Assembly: GCF_001183605.1 (NCBI RefSeq)
Contig: NZ_LFXJ01000013.1
Coordinates: 124,318 to 188,317 of the forward strand
Direction: 5' to 3'
Source of the DNA: Lysinibacillus xylanilyticus
Lineage (GTDB): Bacteria > Bacillota > Bacilli > Bacillales_A > Planococcaceae
DNA: 64,000 nucleotides
Shown: piece by piece, positions 1-11,819 of the stretch
How positions within the stretch are numbered: position 1 is the stretch's first letter
Layout: each line of letters opens with the position of its first letter
Position numbers and translations under genes: made by a program
The notes under the pieces: generated by a model
Databases searched by the model: none
The model's input: only the letters and a program-made list of their open reading frames with translations
Told to the model about the DNA's origin: nothing

Positions 1-129
1 GTGGCGGTGAAGAAAGAGCGGAATTTTTTATTTTCTTTCAGCGGAAGACTCCAACCTCTATAGCGGGTGAGATGAATGCGGTTTTAAGTCACTTTTTCCG
101 ATGTTTATTAGCGTTTGTTGTATTTTGCA

Positions 130-336
130 CAACGAGGGGGTTGATTTCCGTTCCGACTGGGCGCTTTCCTAGGGGCGTCCGATGAGCCGCTTGGGGCAAC
201 AGGATGTTGGTCACGAAGGCGTTATCACAGGACGTGATGCTTTTAGCCTTCGTTCGCCTATGTTGCTCGCTCCAGGGTCTCATCTGTGACGCTGATCCCT
301 AAGGAGTCGCCCAGTCTCCACTCCAATCAACCGCTT
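130..336. repeat. Dispersed intergenic repeat, copy 1
   Basis: This stretch contains the blocks GTTGATTTCCGTTCCGACTG, GGGCGTCCGATGAGCCGCTT and AAGGAGTCGCCCAGTCTCCA. The same blocks recur in reverse order and orientation at 11949-12262 and in shortened form near 4050, 11830, 19090 and 20525. The only long open frame here (89-283, minus) lies inside the repeat and shows no protein-like features. I see no transposase; the element is a non-coding repeat of unknown mechanism. Confidence 0.75.
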
Positions 337-385
337 CACATAATATATATAATTTATAGTAATTCACCAGCTCAAACATAATAAA

Positions 386-427
386 ATAAAAAACCCGTAA
401 CCACATTGTCCTGGCTACGAGTTTTTG
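386..427 (-). terminator. Rho-independent terminator of the 40-residue gene
   Basis: A 15-bp imperfect stem pairs ACCCGTAACCA with TGGCTACGAGT. On the minus strand it is followed by a long U-run, encoded by the A-rich stretch at 382-393. It lies just downstream of the small minus-strand gene ending at 433. Confidence 0.7.
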
Positions 428-432
428 TTAGC

Positions 433-555
433 TTATTTTGTGTAAGATAAAATTGCGTTTTTCTTAAATCCGCCTAAAGCTTTTGTTGCTTCACTTTTAT
501 TTGTGTATTCAAAAATACGAACGTCCTTTTTCTCAAATACTGTAATAACCCACAT
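433..555 (-). CDS. Small hypothetical protein, 40 residues
   Basis: The frame begins MWVITVFEKKDVRIF and ends KNAILSYTK, 40 residues in all. Support for a real gene is an AAGGGAG ribosome binding site nine bases before the ATG, a stop codon followed within a few bases by a strong terminator, and a composition typical of a folded small protein (beta-like N-terminus, then a short lysine-rich helix). I do not recognise a function. It is a stand-alone transcription unit read away from the glycolytic cluster. Confidence 0.7.
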   Translation of the reverse strand: MWVITVFEKKDVRIFEYTNKSEATKALGGFKKNAILSYTK

Positions 556-782
556 TGTAAAATCTCCCTTCAACTATATGTTTTTGTAATATAACAACCA
601 CTAAAAATGTGATACTTTTGATAAACTGTTTTATAACAACTTCTTACTGATTCCTATTCTACTCCTATTTTTTTTAAAATAAAGCCTAATGTGAAGGTCT
701 TCACAAACTGTTCAAATTCTAAACGCTTTCATTGAACAATTTGTGAATTGTGGTTATTACCACTAAAAATCAGGGTAAAAGT

Positions 783-855
783 AACATCCGCCGAAGGCTT
801 TAGGCCACAATGTTTTTTGTGCGAAAGCGTAGCGGCAGTTACAGATGTTTGGATA
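783..855. repeat. Fragment of the dispersed intergenic repeat
   Basis: The blocks CCGAAGGCTTTAGGCC and GTGCGAAAGCGTAGCGGCAG match, in reverse complement, the pieces at 11152-11300 and part of 3835-3910. The rest of the gap from 556 to 911 is AT-rich and shows nothing else I can name. Confidence 0.55.
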
Positions 856-911
856 CCCGGTGAAATATTTTGAAATAAAATTTTCCATTTAGTTTTGTTT
901 ACAATATTTCC

Positions 912-1118
912 TCAAAAAAGTGTTCCCTTAAATTTCTCAGGTTTTTTTACATAGCTTTCGATTATAAATCCACATTCTGTGCAAATAATATATTCGATAG
1001 CTGATCCTATACTCATCTTATTATCTGGGTAAATAACCCCGTATCCAGATTGCTTACCTTTCCCCAATTCCTTCCCACCACATTTTGGACATTCTAATGC
1101 TTTCGTAGAATTCTTCAA
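912..1118 (-). CDS. Zinc-ribbon protein of unknown function, 68 residues
   Basis: Two CxxC pairs (CPKC near residues 10-13 and CTEC near 46-49) form a classic two-knuckle zinc ribbon. Between them lies a short beta-rich segment, and the C-terminus is lysine-rich. The start is a TTG preceded seven bases earlier by a perfect AGGAGGG site, which makes the choice firm. Such small zinc ribbons are usually nucleic-acid or protein binding adaptors, but nothing here points to a partner. It is transcribed divergently from cggR. Confidence 0.75.
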   Translation of the reverse strand: MKNSTKALECPKCGGKELGKGKQSGYGVIYPDNKMSIGSAIEYIICTECGFIIESYVKKPEKFKGTLF

Positions 1119-1335
1119 TTTGAAACCCTCCTGGTATATATGTAAGCTAGCTATTTTTCTGATATATCCTATTATCTATTATTACGAACGAACTGTAAAA
1201 TGGTTCCATTTAATGCAGTGTTTTCATAATTTGATAATTGAGAGCTTCATTTCACGTCTATTAATTCTTTCTCCTACTAAACGGTTTATTATTTTTTAAA
1301 CAGCTTTATTGTAAATTAAACAGGTTTTTTGTCAC

Positions 1336-1364
1336 TTTACTTTATTTATAAAGAGTATTATAAT
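1336..1364 (+). promoter_or_regulatory. Sigma-A promoter of cggR-gapA
   Basis: The -35 is TTTACT (1336-1341) and the -10 is TATAAT (1359-1364), with a 17-base spacer. The predicted transcript starts near 1371, immediately before the CggR operator. Confidence 0.7.
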
Positions 1365-1375
1365 GAATTTGTAAG

Positions 1376-1411
1376 TGGGACATAATTTTGTATAGTGGGA
1401 CTAAATATAAC
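1376..1411 (+). promoter_or_regulatory. CggR operator
   Basis: The arrangement is TGGGAC-N6-TTGT-N4-TGGGAC-N6-TAAC. The operator known from Bacillus subtilis is CGGGAC-N6-TGTC-N4-CGGGAC-N6-TGTC, so both half sites and all three spacings are conserved. It sits just downstream of the promoter, where bound CggR would block RNA polymerase until fructose-1,6-bisphosphate releases it. Confidence 0.8.
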
Positions 1412-1435
1412 CCACCTATATTGAAAAGGGAGTAG

Positions 1436-2473
1436 ATGAATATGTTTTCTGTACCTGAGGCGCAGCAAAGGCTACTTCCAGAAATGTATCCGCTTCTACA
1501 ATCGAGATATCGTATTTTACAAACAGTTCAACTGATGCAGCCAATCGGGCGTCGCACACTTGCAGATTCACTTAAAATGACCGAACGAGAAATTCGTAAA
1601 GAAACGGATATTTTACGTGAGCAAGGGTTATTAGATTCTCAAAAGTCGGGTATGGTATGTACAGACGAAGGCGAAGTAGTTATTGATAAGCTTCGAACAT
1701 TAGTCTATGAATGGTCTGGCCTTACACAGCTAGCTAAATTACTGGAAAAACATTTTGGCTTACAGCATGTAATTGTTGTTCCAGGTGATTACAATGAAGA
1801 CGATACGATATTAACATTGCTTGGAAAAGAGGCAGCACAACAATTTATGTCAACAAGCGTTGATGGTCAAATAGTAGCTGTTACTGGTGGTAAGTCGGTT
1901 GCATCACTTGCGCAATTTTTGCATCCAGCTGATTCACACAACATCACATTTGTTGCTGCTCGTGGAGGTATTGGACATGAAATGCAAATGCAAGCCAATA
2001 CACTTGTCTCAGCATTTGCCATGCAGATGGATGCACAGTATCGCACATTGTTTTTACCGGAGCATTTAAGTGAGCAGGCCTATCAAGCAATGTTAGCAGA
2101 GCCAATGGTAACTGAAATGATGAATTATTATGATCATGCAGATTGTGTTATTCATGGTATTGGATCGGCAGAGGAAATGGCTGTTCGTCGTAATTCGTCG
2201 CCTGAGGATTTACGGATACTCGAAGAAAAGGGTGCAGTTAGTGAAGCATTTGGCTATTATTTCAATGCTGAAGGCGAAATTGTACATCGAATTCGAACAA
2301 TCGGTATTCAGTTTGAGCAAGTGCAAAGAAGTAAGCACGTCATTGCAGTTGCTGCTGGTAAACAAAAAGTGAAGGCAATGCTTTCGTACTTTAAGGTAGC
2401 ACCAAAGCAAACTGTTTTTATAACGGATGAGGTAGCCGCAAAAGCTATCGCTGAAGGTTTACCTTCTTTATAA
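1436..2473 (+). CDS. Central glycolytic genes regulator CggR
   Basis: This SorC/DeoR-type repressor has 345 residues (B. subtilis CggR is about 340). An N-terminal winged helix spans roughly residues 25-85, including RRTLADSLKMTEREIRKE. The C-terminal effector domain has the sugar-phosphate isomerase fold, with VTGGKSVASLAQF (about 149-161) and the GIGSAEEMAVRR region. It senses fructose-1,6-bisphosphate and represses its own operon through the operator just upstream. The start codon follows AAGGGAG at about 1426-1432; the in-frame ATG at 1442 is also possible. gapA begins 123 bp downstream with no terminator between, so the two genes are co-transcribed. Confidence 0.95.
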   Translation: MNMFSVPEAQQRLLPEMYPLLQSRYRILQTVQLMQPIGRRTLADSLKMTEREIRKETDILREQGLLDSQKSGMVCTDEGEVVIDKLRTLVYEWSGLTQLAKLLEKHFGLQHVIVVPGDYNEDDTILTLLGKEAAQQFMSTSVDGQIVAVTGGKSVASLAQFLHPADSHNITFVAARGGIGHEMQMQANTLVSAFAMQMDAQYRTLFLPEHLSEQAYQAMLAEPMVTEMMNYYDHADCVIHGIGSAEEMAVRRNSSPEDLRILEEKGAVSEAFGYYFNAEGEIVHRIRTIGIQFEQVQRSKHVIAVAAGKQKVKAMLSYFKVAPKQTVFITDEVAAKAIAEGLPSL

Positions 2474-2596
2474 ATTACAATGTAACTCGTATTTCAGGGT
2501 GTTACAACACTCTCTGAATGAGAATAAAGCCAATTGCGGATATTATATATGTCCGAGGCAAAATTAATTATTTAAACAATATTGGAGGAATTGACA

Positions 2597-3613
2597 ATGG
2601 CATTAAAATTAGCGATTAACGGATTTGGACGTATTGGACGATTAGTATTTCGTGAAGCTATGAAACACGATGAAATCGAAGTGGTTGCAGTAAACGACCT
2701 AACAGATGCAGGTCAGCTTGCACACTTATTAACTTATGATTCAGTACACGGTATCTACGATGCTGATGTTTATGCAGAAGGCGATTCTTTCGTAGTAAAT
2801 GGAAAAAAAATCAACGTTTATGCAGAAAAAGATCCTGCTAATTTACCTTGGGGTGAACTAGGTGTAGATGTAGTACTTGAATGTACAGGTAGATTCCGCT
2901 CAATGGAAGAAGTAGGTAAGCATATTCAAGCAGGTGCTAAAAAAGCTATTCTTTCAGCTCCAGCGCAGGGTGATATGCCAACGTTTGTTATGGGTGTTAA
3001 CCATGAGGAATATAACCATGAAACAGATGATGTCATTTCAAACGCTTCTTGTACAACGAACTGTCTAGCGCCAGTTGCAAAAATACTTGATGAAAAATTT
3101 GGTATTGAACGCGGTATGATGACGACAATTCACTCTTATACAAACGATCAACGTATCCTTGACTTCCCGCACTCTGACCCACGTCGCGCACGTGCTGGTG
3201 CAGTGTCAATGATTCCAACAACAACAGGAGCAGCAGTTGCCGTTTCAAAAGTATTACCTCACTTAAAAGGTAAATTAGATGGCTTCTCTATGCGTGTACC
3301 GACACCAAACGTTTCATGTGTTGACTTAGTAGTAGAGCTAAAAGCAGAAGTAACAAAAGAAGCCATTAATGCTGCATTAAAAGAAGCTTCAGAAAACGAG
3401 CTTAAAGGTATTTTAGGATACAACGAATTACCATTAGTTTCAATTGACTACAATGGTAACCACAACTCTTCAACTGTAGATGGTCTTTCTACAATGGTAT
3501 TAGAAAATAGTATGGTAAAGGTTCTTGCATGGTATGATAACGAAATTGGTTACTCTACTCGTTTAATGGACTTAGCTTTATATATCGCGGAAAAAGGATT
3601 AAACACTAAATAA
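2597..3613 (+). CDS. Glyceraldehyde-3-phosphate dehydrogenase, glycolytic
   Basis: The NAD-dependent enzyme oxidises glyceraldehyde-3-phosphate to 1,3-bisphosphoglycerate. It has 338 residues. The Rossmann motif INGFGRIGR is at the N-terminus, the active-site cysteine lies in SNASCTTNCLAP, and the C-terminal WYDNEIGYS is conserved. I take ATG 2597, preceded by GGAGG at 2584-2588; an upstream in-frame TTG would place the ribosome binding site inside the protein. Its position after cggR and the glycolytic operator identify it as the catabolic GapA rather than the gluconeogenic paralogue. Confidence 0.97.
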   Translation: MALKLAINGFGRIGRLVFREAMKHDEIEVVAVNDLTDAGQLAHLLTYDSVHGIYDADVYAEGDSFVVNGKKINVYAEKDPANLPWGELGVDVVLECTGRFRSMEEVGKHIQAGAKKAILSAPAQGDMPTFVMGVNHEEYNHETDDVISNASCTTNCLAPVAKILDEKFGIERGMMTTIHSYTNDQRILDFPHSDPRRARAGAVSMIPTTTGAAVAVSKVLPHLKGKLDGFSMRVPTPNVSCVDLVVELKAEVTKEAINAALKEASENELKGILGYNELPLVSIDYNGNHNSSTVDGLSTMVLENSMVKVLAWYDNEIGYSTRLMDLALYIAEKGLNTK

Positions 3614-3721
3614 GTGTCATAATTCGATAACTTAAGTAAAAAGTGTGACATAATACTGCTTTTTGCGCACAAAAAGTATAGCCTTTATAATATCAAGAAG
3701 ATATAATATACAAGGGTAATG

Positions 3722-3755
3722 GGAGTAAGGGAAATTTACCCTTACTCCTTTTTTA
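3722..3755 (+). terminator. Strong terminator after gapA
   Basis: A perfect 10-bp stem (GGAGTAAGGG with CCCTTACTCC, loop AAATTTA) is followed by a U-run. It separates cggR-gapA from the downstream glycolytic genes, so pgk should have its own promoter or depend on read-through. Confidence 0.9.
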
Positions 3756-3829
3756 TCTTCATTCAGCAAATGTCTTTTGTAACGTAAGGTGAAACGTCAG
3801 TTACAGATTACACCCACCTCAGAAGGTGG

Positions 3830-4065
3830 TGATGAATGAAGATAAAGCCTCCGGCGGATGTCACGGAATTTGAAAGGAATGAATTGTGCGGGCACAATTC
3901 AAAATCCGGACGCAATTACGCCAAGGCGAAATTGATAAGTAATATAAGGCGGTCACGTGACTGGTTATGTAATTGCAAGACATAGAACGTGACTTTTGCT
4001 ACTATAAAAGCAAGTAAAAGGGTACTTCACCATAACGTGGGTTGATTTCCGCTCTGAATGAGTAC
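3830..4065. repeat. Dispersed repeat copy in the gapA-pgk gap
   Basis: The 558-bp gap between gapA and pgk holds the terminator and then repeat pieces: AAAGCCTCCGGCGGATGTCA, CCGGACGCAATTACGCCAAG and GTTGATTTCCGCTCTGAATG. All three match blocks found elsewhere in the window. A TTGTTA/TGTAAT pair near 4089-4115 could be a weak pgk promoter, but I would not insist on it. Confidence 0.55.
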
Positions 4066-4222
4066 TGGATGATATTAGCTGAATAGGCTTGTTAAACAGA
4101 ATCAATCCTATGTAATGATGGACCAACTATTTTTATCTAATACAGTTAAGTGAATGATGTGAGGAGCCAAGATGGGTGAATCCAGGAAATTCACGACTAA
4201 AAACTTTGAAGGGGGTTTCTTC

Positions 4223-5407
4223 ATGTTAAATAAGAAGACGATGAAAGATATTGATGTAAAAGGTAAGCGCGTATTTGTACGTGTTGATTTTAATGTACCG
4301 ATGGCAGATGGTGCGATTACTGACGAAACACGTATTCGAGCAGCAATTCCTACAATTGAATATTTAGTGGAACAAGGTGCCAAAGTAATTTTAGCCTCTC
4401 ACTTAGGACGTCCAAAGGGTGAAGTAAAAGAGGATATGCGCTTAACTGCAGTAGGTGTACGTTTAGCTGAATTAATTGGCAAGCCTGTTACAAAATTAGA
4501 TGAGTCAATTGGTCAAGAGGTAGAAGAAGCTGTTGCAAACATGCAAAATGGCGACATAATTTTACTTGAAAATGTACGCTTCCACGCTGGTGAAGAGAAA
4601 AATGATCCAGCATTAGCTGAGCAATTTGCAAAATTAGCGGACGTTTATGTTAATGATGCGTTCGGTGCAGCTCACCGTGCGCACGCTTCAACTGAAGGAA
4701 TTGCTAAGCATGTACCAGCAGTATCTGGCTTCCTTATGCAGAAGGAGTTAGATGTGCTAGGTAAAGCTTTGTCTAACCCGGAGCATCCATTTACAGCCAT
4801 TATCGGTGGTGCCAAAGTTAAAGACAAAATTGGTGTTATTGAAAGCTTATTAGAAAAAGTCGATCACTTAATTATCGGTGGCGGTTTATCATTCACATTC
4901 ATTAAAGCGCAAGGTCATGATATCGGTAAATCTTTATTAGAAGAAGATAAAGTCGATTTAGCAAAATCCTTTATTGAAAAAGCAAAGGCAAAAGGCGTGC
5001 AATTACATATGCCAATCGATGCCGTTGTCGCAAACGAATTTTCAAAAGATGCTGAAACACAAATTGTAGATGTAGACGCTATTCCAGCGGATTGGATGGG
5101 CTTAGATATTGGTCCGAAAACGGCTGCTAAATACGCAGAGGTTATTAAAGATTCTAAATTAATCATTTGGAATGGACCAATGGGTGTTTTTGAAATGGAT
5201 AAATTCGCGAATGGTACAAAAACTGTAGCTGACGCTATGGCGACAACAACTGGTTATACAGTGATCGGTGGCGGAGATTCTGCTGCAGCAGTAGAAAAGT
5301 TTGAAGTTGCCGATAAAATGGACCACATTTCTACAGGTGGCGGTGCATCACTTGAATTAATGGAAGGAAAAGAGCTTCCTGGAATTGTGGCATTAAACGA
5401 TAAGTAA
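4223..5407 (+). CDS. Phosphoglycerate kinase
   Basis: It transfers the acyl phosphate of 1,3-bisphosphoglycerate to ADP. The protein has 394 residues, the normal length. The N-terminal substrate-binding signature [11 protein letters not shown], the basic patch SHLGRPKG, the hinge region and the C-terminal nucleotide motif [10 protein letters not shown] with the following STGGGASLE are all present. ATG 4223 follows GAAGGGGG. An in-frame ATG at 4172 also has a good site (GTGAGGAG) and would add 17 residues, but the conserved length favours 4223. It is the first gene of a tight pgk-tpiA-gpmI-eno unit. Confidence 0.96.
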   Translation: MLNKKTMKDIDVKGKRVFVRVDFNVPMADGAITDETRIRAAIPTIEYLVEQGAKVILASHLGRPKGEVKEDMRLTAVGVRLAELIGKPVTKLDESIGQEVEEAVANMQNGDIILLENVRFHAGEEKNDPALAEQFAKLADVYVNDAFGAAHRAHASTEGIAKHVPAVSGFLMQKELDVLGKALSNPEHPFTAIIGGAKVKDKIGVIESLLEKVDHLIIGGGLSFTFIKAQGHDIGKSLLEEDKVDLAKSFIEKAKAKGVQLHMPIDAVVANEFSKDAETQIVDVDAIPADWMGLDIGPKTAAKYAEVIKDSKLIIWNGPMGVFEMDKFANGTKTVADAMATTTGYTVIGGGDSAAAVEKFEVADKMDHISTGGGASLELMEGKELPGIVALNDK

Positions 5408-5443
5408 AACATTAACGTGGAATAAAAAACATAGGAGGCAAGA

Positions 5444-6200
5444 ATGATGCGTAAACCAATTATTGCAGGTAACTGGAAAATGTATAAAACATTTGAAGAG
5501 GCTATTCAGTTTGTTGATGCGGTACAGGACAAACTTCCTTCTAATGATAAAGTAGACGCTGTTGTTTGTGCACCAGCACTTTACCTACCTACGCTTGTGC
5601 AAGTTGCTAGTGAATCTGAGCTAGCGATTGCTGCACAAACGATGCATTATGAAAACGAAGGTGCATTCACAGGAGAAATTAGTCCAGCTCAGCTAGCAAG
5701 CGTGGAAGTAGACTATGTTATTTTAGGACACTCTGAACGACGTGAATATTATAATGAAACAGATGAAGCGATCAATAAAAAGGTTGCAGCAGCACTAGCG
5801 CACAATATCGTACCTATTATTTGCTGTGGAGAAACGCTTGAGGAACGTGAAGCGGGGACTACTGAGCAAAAGGTTGCTCATCAAATTACAGCAGCACTTG
5901 CTGGATTTGGAGCACAAGAAGTGGAGCATATGGTAATCGCCTATGAACCTATTTGGGCAATCGGTACAGGTAAAACAGCTACAGCAGAAGATGCTAACCA
6001 AGTATGCGGAGCAATTCGTGCAGTAGTGAAGGAATTATATAATGCTGAAACGGCAGATGCTGTACGTATTCAATACGGCGGTAGCGTAAAACCTGAAAAC
6101 ATTCAGGAATTATTATCAAAAGAGCATATCGATGGCGCTTTAGTCGGTGGTGCAAGTTTACAGCCAGAATCATATTTAAAATTATTGGAGGCGGCAGCAA

Positions 6201-6208
<8 letters not shown>
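5444..6208 (+). CDS. Triosephosphate isomerase
   Basis: It interconverts dihydroxyacetone phosphate and glyceraldehyde-3-phosphate. The (beta/alpha)8 barrel carries the N-terminal AGNWKMYK with the catalytic lysine, the catalytic histidine in LGHSERR, the catalytic glutamate in [12 protein letters not shown] (loop 6), and the phosphate-binding YGGSV and [15 protein letters not shown] lies at 5432-5437; ATG 5447 is an equally plausible start. Its last eight bases overlap the start of gpmI, a sign of translational coupling. Confidence 0.96.
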
Positions 6209-9037
<2,829 letters not shown>

Positions 9038-9061
9038 GCTATTACTTTTAGCTTCACTAAT

Positions 9062-9104
9062 ATCGCCTCAAATGTATACAAATACTTTTGAGGCGATTTT
9101 TTTT
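9062..9104 (+). terminator. Terminator after eno
   Basis: An 11-bp perfect stem (ATCGCCTCAAA with TTTGAGGCGAT) is followed by eight T residues. Confidence 0.9.
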
Positions 9105-9189
9105 GTTGTTCGAGCGGTTTTTGAGGGGCAGCTTTTACCAAAGAAATCAGGTAACTCAGTCATAATGATTATCTATAATTATGGGTTCT

Positions 9190-10209
9190 TCACTCCAGTA
9201 TACAAATGAGAGTTTGCTCATTCGCTTCGGCGTCCTCTGGATGAAACATATGTGAAGATTTATCCTTCCAGATAAATTTCTTACCCTGAGGAGCATCCAA
9301 CTTCCTATAGAACTCTTCAACTATATCGCCATATACATGAACGTCCTCACGACCATGGATGAATATGACAGGAATGTCCACTCGCGGGATTGTAACGGCA
9401 AAGTCAATTTGTGCAAACTCCTCAATCAATGATTGCGTGTAGCTATGTTGAAATCCACGAAATGTGTTGATTATATCTCTGATTGAATAATCAGGTGACC
9501 GTAATAGAATGGACATTACTAATTTCATTCCAGGATGTTTTACTTGTTCATCTGTATAAATCATCGAATTAAATCTCGCCATCCACATACGAAGCGTGCT
9601 CCATTGCTTAACACTTGTTACAAAAGGAGGTTCTCCGCATGCCTCAAGCGCAGCTACGGCTTTTGCATGATGAAGTGATCTTGCCTTTTGAAGTGTCCAT
9701 TGCAAGCACAGGCGATCATTCTCAATCCAATTGATGATTTGGGAGAATCCAATATAACTTTGTAATTCATCAGGTATTTCTTGTGCTAATCGAAGCCCAA
9801 TTATTGATCCCCATGAGTGTCCTGCAAGATGAATGCGGCTCTGATTAAATCTGCTCTTTAAATAATGAATAACTTCCTTCGCATCCTGTATAAATTGAGA
9901 GAGGTTATAAGTCTCTGCTGGGACAAGATGACTAAACGTCTTACCTGCTCCTCGCTGATCCCAAAAGACTAACGTATAATGCTTAACTAACTTTTTGGTA
10001 GTCGTGACCATAGCGAAATCTCTGGAACGGTTCGACACGCCAGGCACAGGGAATCCTGGTCCACCATGAAGCATCAACAGAACAGGGGAATTAACATTCT
10101 CCGTCTGAATTAATAGATATTGGTCAATCCCTCCAATTCTCGTCTTTACAACTTCACTCACACCCGAAGAGGTAAGCTTAAAGTCTTTTTTGGCCCATAA
10201 TATGCCCAT
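9190..10209 (-). CDS. Alpha/beta hydrolase, proline iminopeptidase-like (family S33)
   Basis: The 339-residue protein has the oxyanion signature MLHGGPGFP (about residues 46-54), the DQRGAG motif and the nucleophile elbow GHSWGS (about 130-135). The late FIHGREDVHV (acidic residue) and KSSHMF (histidine) complete the triad. HGGPG and DQRGAG are typical of prolyl aminopeptidase-like S33 hydrolases, but the substrate cannot be fixed from sequence. There is no signal peptide. It converges on eno and stands alone. Confidence 0.8.
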   Translation of the reverse strand: MGILWAKKDFKLTSSGVSEVVKTRIGGIDQYLLIQTENVNSPVLLMLHGGPGFPVPGVSNRSRDFAMVTTTKKLVKHYTLVFWDQRGAGKTFSHLVPAETYNLSQFIQDAKEVIHYLKSRFNQSRIHLAGHSWGSIIGLRLAQEIPDELQSYIGFSQIINWIENDRLCLQWTLQKARSLHHAKAVAALEACGEPPFVTSVKQWSTLRMWMARFNSMIYTDEQVKHPGMKLVMSILLRSPDYSIRDIINTFRGFQHSYTQSLIEEFAQIDFAVTIPRVDIPVIFIHGREDVHVYGDIVEEFYRKLDAPQGKKFIWKDKSSHMFHPEDAEANEQTLICILE

Positions 10210-10636
10210 CGTCCGTTATTCCAATCCCTTCTGCAATAGATTTAATCCTCTTCTATTTCTTGATCAAAGAACTTGAAAAAAATGGCCGATGTATGTGTTG
10301 ATATATTTGCTATTCTTTCCCGTAATCTGTTTGGGAGGGCACCACATGCTTGGGTTATTGTTCAGCCATTTCCTATTGTTGATTTGGCGGTTAAAATGCA
10401 AAAACACTCTTTAAAGAAGAAAAATATTTACCTAATATTACTTTCTCGGAATGTATGCGTTTGTTTCGTTTATGAACCAGAGAAATAGGATCTACTCTTT
10501 TCTCGGCATCAGAGGAAAGGCTATTCAAGTGCAATGGTTAGTCCGTTATTATATATTTAATTCATTACTAAAACATACATTACTTATAGAGAAAAAGCTT
10601 AGAAATGGAGAATATAATATTGAAAGGAGAATTACT
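10210..10636. other. Intergenic gap without a supported gene
   Basis: A 71-codon frame (10273-10488) and the 62-codon upstream extension of the next gene occur here, but neither has a ribosome binding site or protein-like composition. I see no clear repeat or terminator. Confidence 0.5.
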
Positions 10637-11149
10637 ATGAAAATTTTTGAAACAGAACGACTTACCCTTCGCTTACAAACAACAGATGATGCAGATTTTA
10701 TCCTTGAGCTAGTGAATGATCCTTCATGGTTGCAGTTCATTGGTGATCGCGGTGTGAGAACAGTGGAGGAGGCATGTGAATATATAGAAAATGGACCAAA
10801 TCGCATGTATGAGCAATTTGGATTTTGTCTTTATTTAGTTGAAAGAAAAGAAGATCAAACCCCTCTTGGAATTTGTGGTTTAGTTAAAAGAGAGTCGTTA
10901 GAAGATGTGGATATTGGCTTCGCTTTTCTGCCTAAGTATTGGGGAAAAGGATACGCTTATGAAGCAGCCTCAGCAACAATGGCGTATGGTATAGATATAC
11001 TAGGGTTAAATCGTATTGTAGCTATTACATCTCAAGATAATGAAGCTTCGGCCAAGCTACTCGAAAAAGTAGGTTTGAAGTTTGAGAGATTAATCCAGTT
11101 TTCTGATGATGCTGAAGAACTTAGACTTTTTTCATATAACTCCTTTTAG
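10637..11149 (+). CDS. GNAT N-acetyltransferase, RimJ/RimL-like
   Basis: This 170-residue protein starts at an ATG after AAAGGAG and opens with IFETERLTLRL, the usual first strand of this GNAT subfamily. The acetyl-CoA loop reads LPKYWGKGYAYEA, and the downstream helix NRIVAITSQDNEASAKLLEKVG is characteristic (shown here in part). Members acetylate ribosomal protein N-termini or small molecules; the substrate here is unknown. The open frame continues upstream to 10451, but the ribosome binding site and conserved start rule that extension out. Confidence 0.85.
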   Translation: MKIFETERLTLRLQTTDDADFILELVNDPSWLQFIGDRGVRTVEEACEYIENGPNRMYEQFGFCLYLVERKEDQTPLGICGLVKRESLEDVDIGFAFLPKYWGKGYAYEAASATMAYGIDILGLNRIVAITSQDNEASAKLLEKVGLKFERLIQFSDDAEELRLFSYNSF

Positions 11150-11151
11150 CA

Positions 11152-11300
11152 AATGTCTTTTGTAGCGAAAGCAACAACACACGACTTAGTGACCAACATT
11201 GTGCTGCTGCTGCCGCTGTCGCTTCGCTTTCGCGCAAAAAACATCTGCTGGCCTAAAGCCTCCGGACGCAATTATGCCAAGGCATAATTGCTTAGTCACT
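11152..11300. repeat. Dispersed intergenic repeat fragment
   Basis: Blocks such as CGCTTCGCTTTCGCGCAAAA, CTGGCCTAAAGCCTCCGGAC and GCAATTATGCCAAGGCATAA recur near 790-850, 3840-3930, 12060-12200 and 25770-25815. The last block is partly palindromic (ATTATGCC/GGCATAAT). Confidence 0.6.
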
Positions 11301-11330
11301 TAAAATTATTATGAAAGCAAAGGTGAGCAT

Positions 11331-11747
11331 GTGAATATTAGAGAAGCGAATAAATTAGATTACCCAGAATTAAGAAAAATCTATCTGGAATCACGTCGTA
11401 AAAATTTCCATTGGGCGGCTTCAGAAGAAATGACTTTAAACGATTTTGATAATGACACTATAGAAGAACATATAATTGTTGCGGAAGAGGATAATCATCT
11501 ACTTGGATTTGCTTCATTATATTTGCCAGATAATTTCATTCATAATTTATTTATTAATCCAAATTACTTTGGTAAAGGTATAGGGGGTCATTTACTAAAC
11601 GCCTCCATTGAAAAAATGAATAAACCATTAAGATTAAAATGTGTATCCGAAAATCATAAAGCGTTAAAATTTTATGAGAAGAATGGTTGGAAGAAGGTAA
11701 TTGAAGAAGGGGAAAAGGAAAAATATTGGGTTATGATATATGAATAA
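11331..11747 (+). CDS. GNAT N-acetyltransferase, small
   Basis: This 138-residue single-domain GNAT has FINPNYFGKGIGGHLL as its acetyl-CoA pyrophosphate loop and NHKALKFYEKNGW as the following helix. The start is a GTG preceded by GGTGA; no better ATG is available. The substrate is unknown. Its frame begins just after a repeat fragment, so the promoter probably lies in or next to the repeat. Confidence 0.75.
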   Translation: MNIREANKLDYPELRKIYLESRRKNFHWAASEEMTLNDFDNDTIEEHIIVAEEDNHLLGFASLYLPDNFIHNLFINPNYFGKGIGGHLLNASIEKMNKPLRLKCVSENHKALKFYEKNGWKKVIEEGEKEKYWVMIYE

Positions 11748-11819
11748 CGGATAAAGAAGGTAAGCCTTCATACAAACTTAGGAATATTAAAAAAGAATTG
11801 AGGAATGGAGAATTAGGGA

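Noticed and set aside
3780-4220. T-box or riboswitch before pgk
   Set aside because: No specifier-loop or T-box sequence; the region is repeat-derived.
10273-10488. 71-codon frame between the hydrolase and GNAT genes
   Set aside because: No ribosome binding site, cysteine-rich and unlike a folded protein; overlaps the extension of the next frame.
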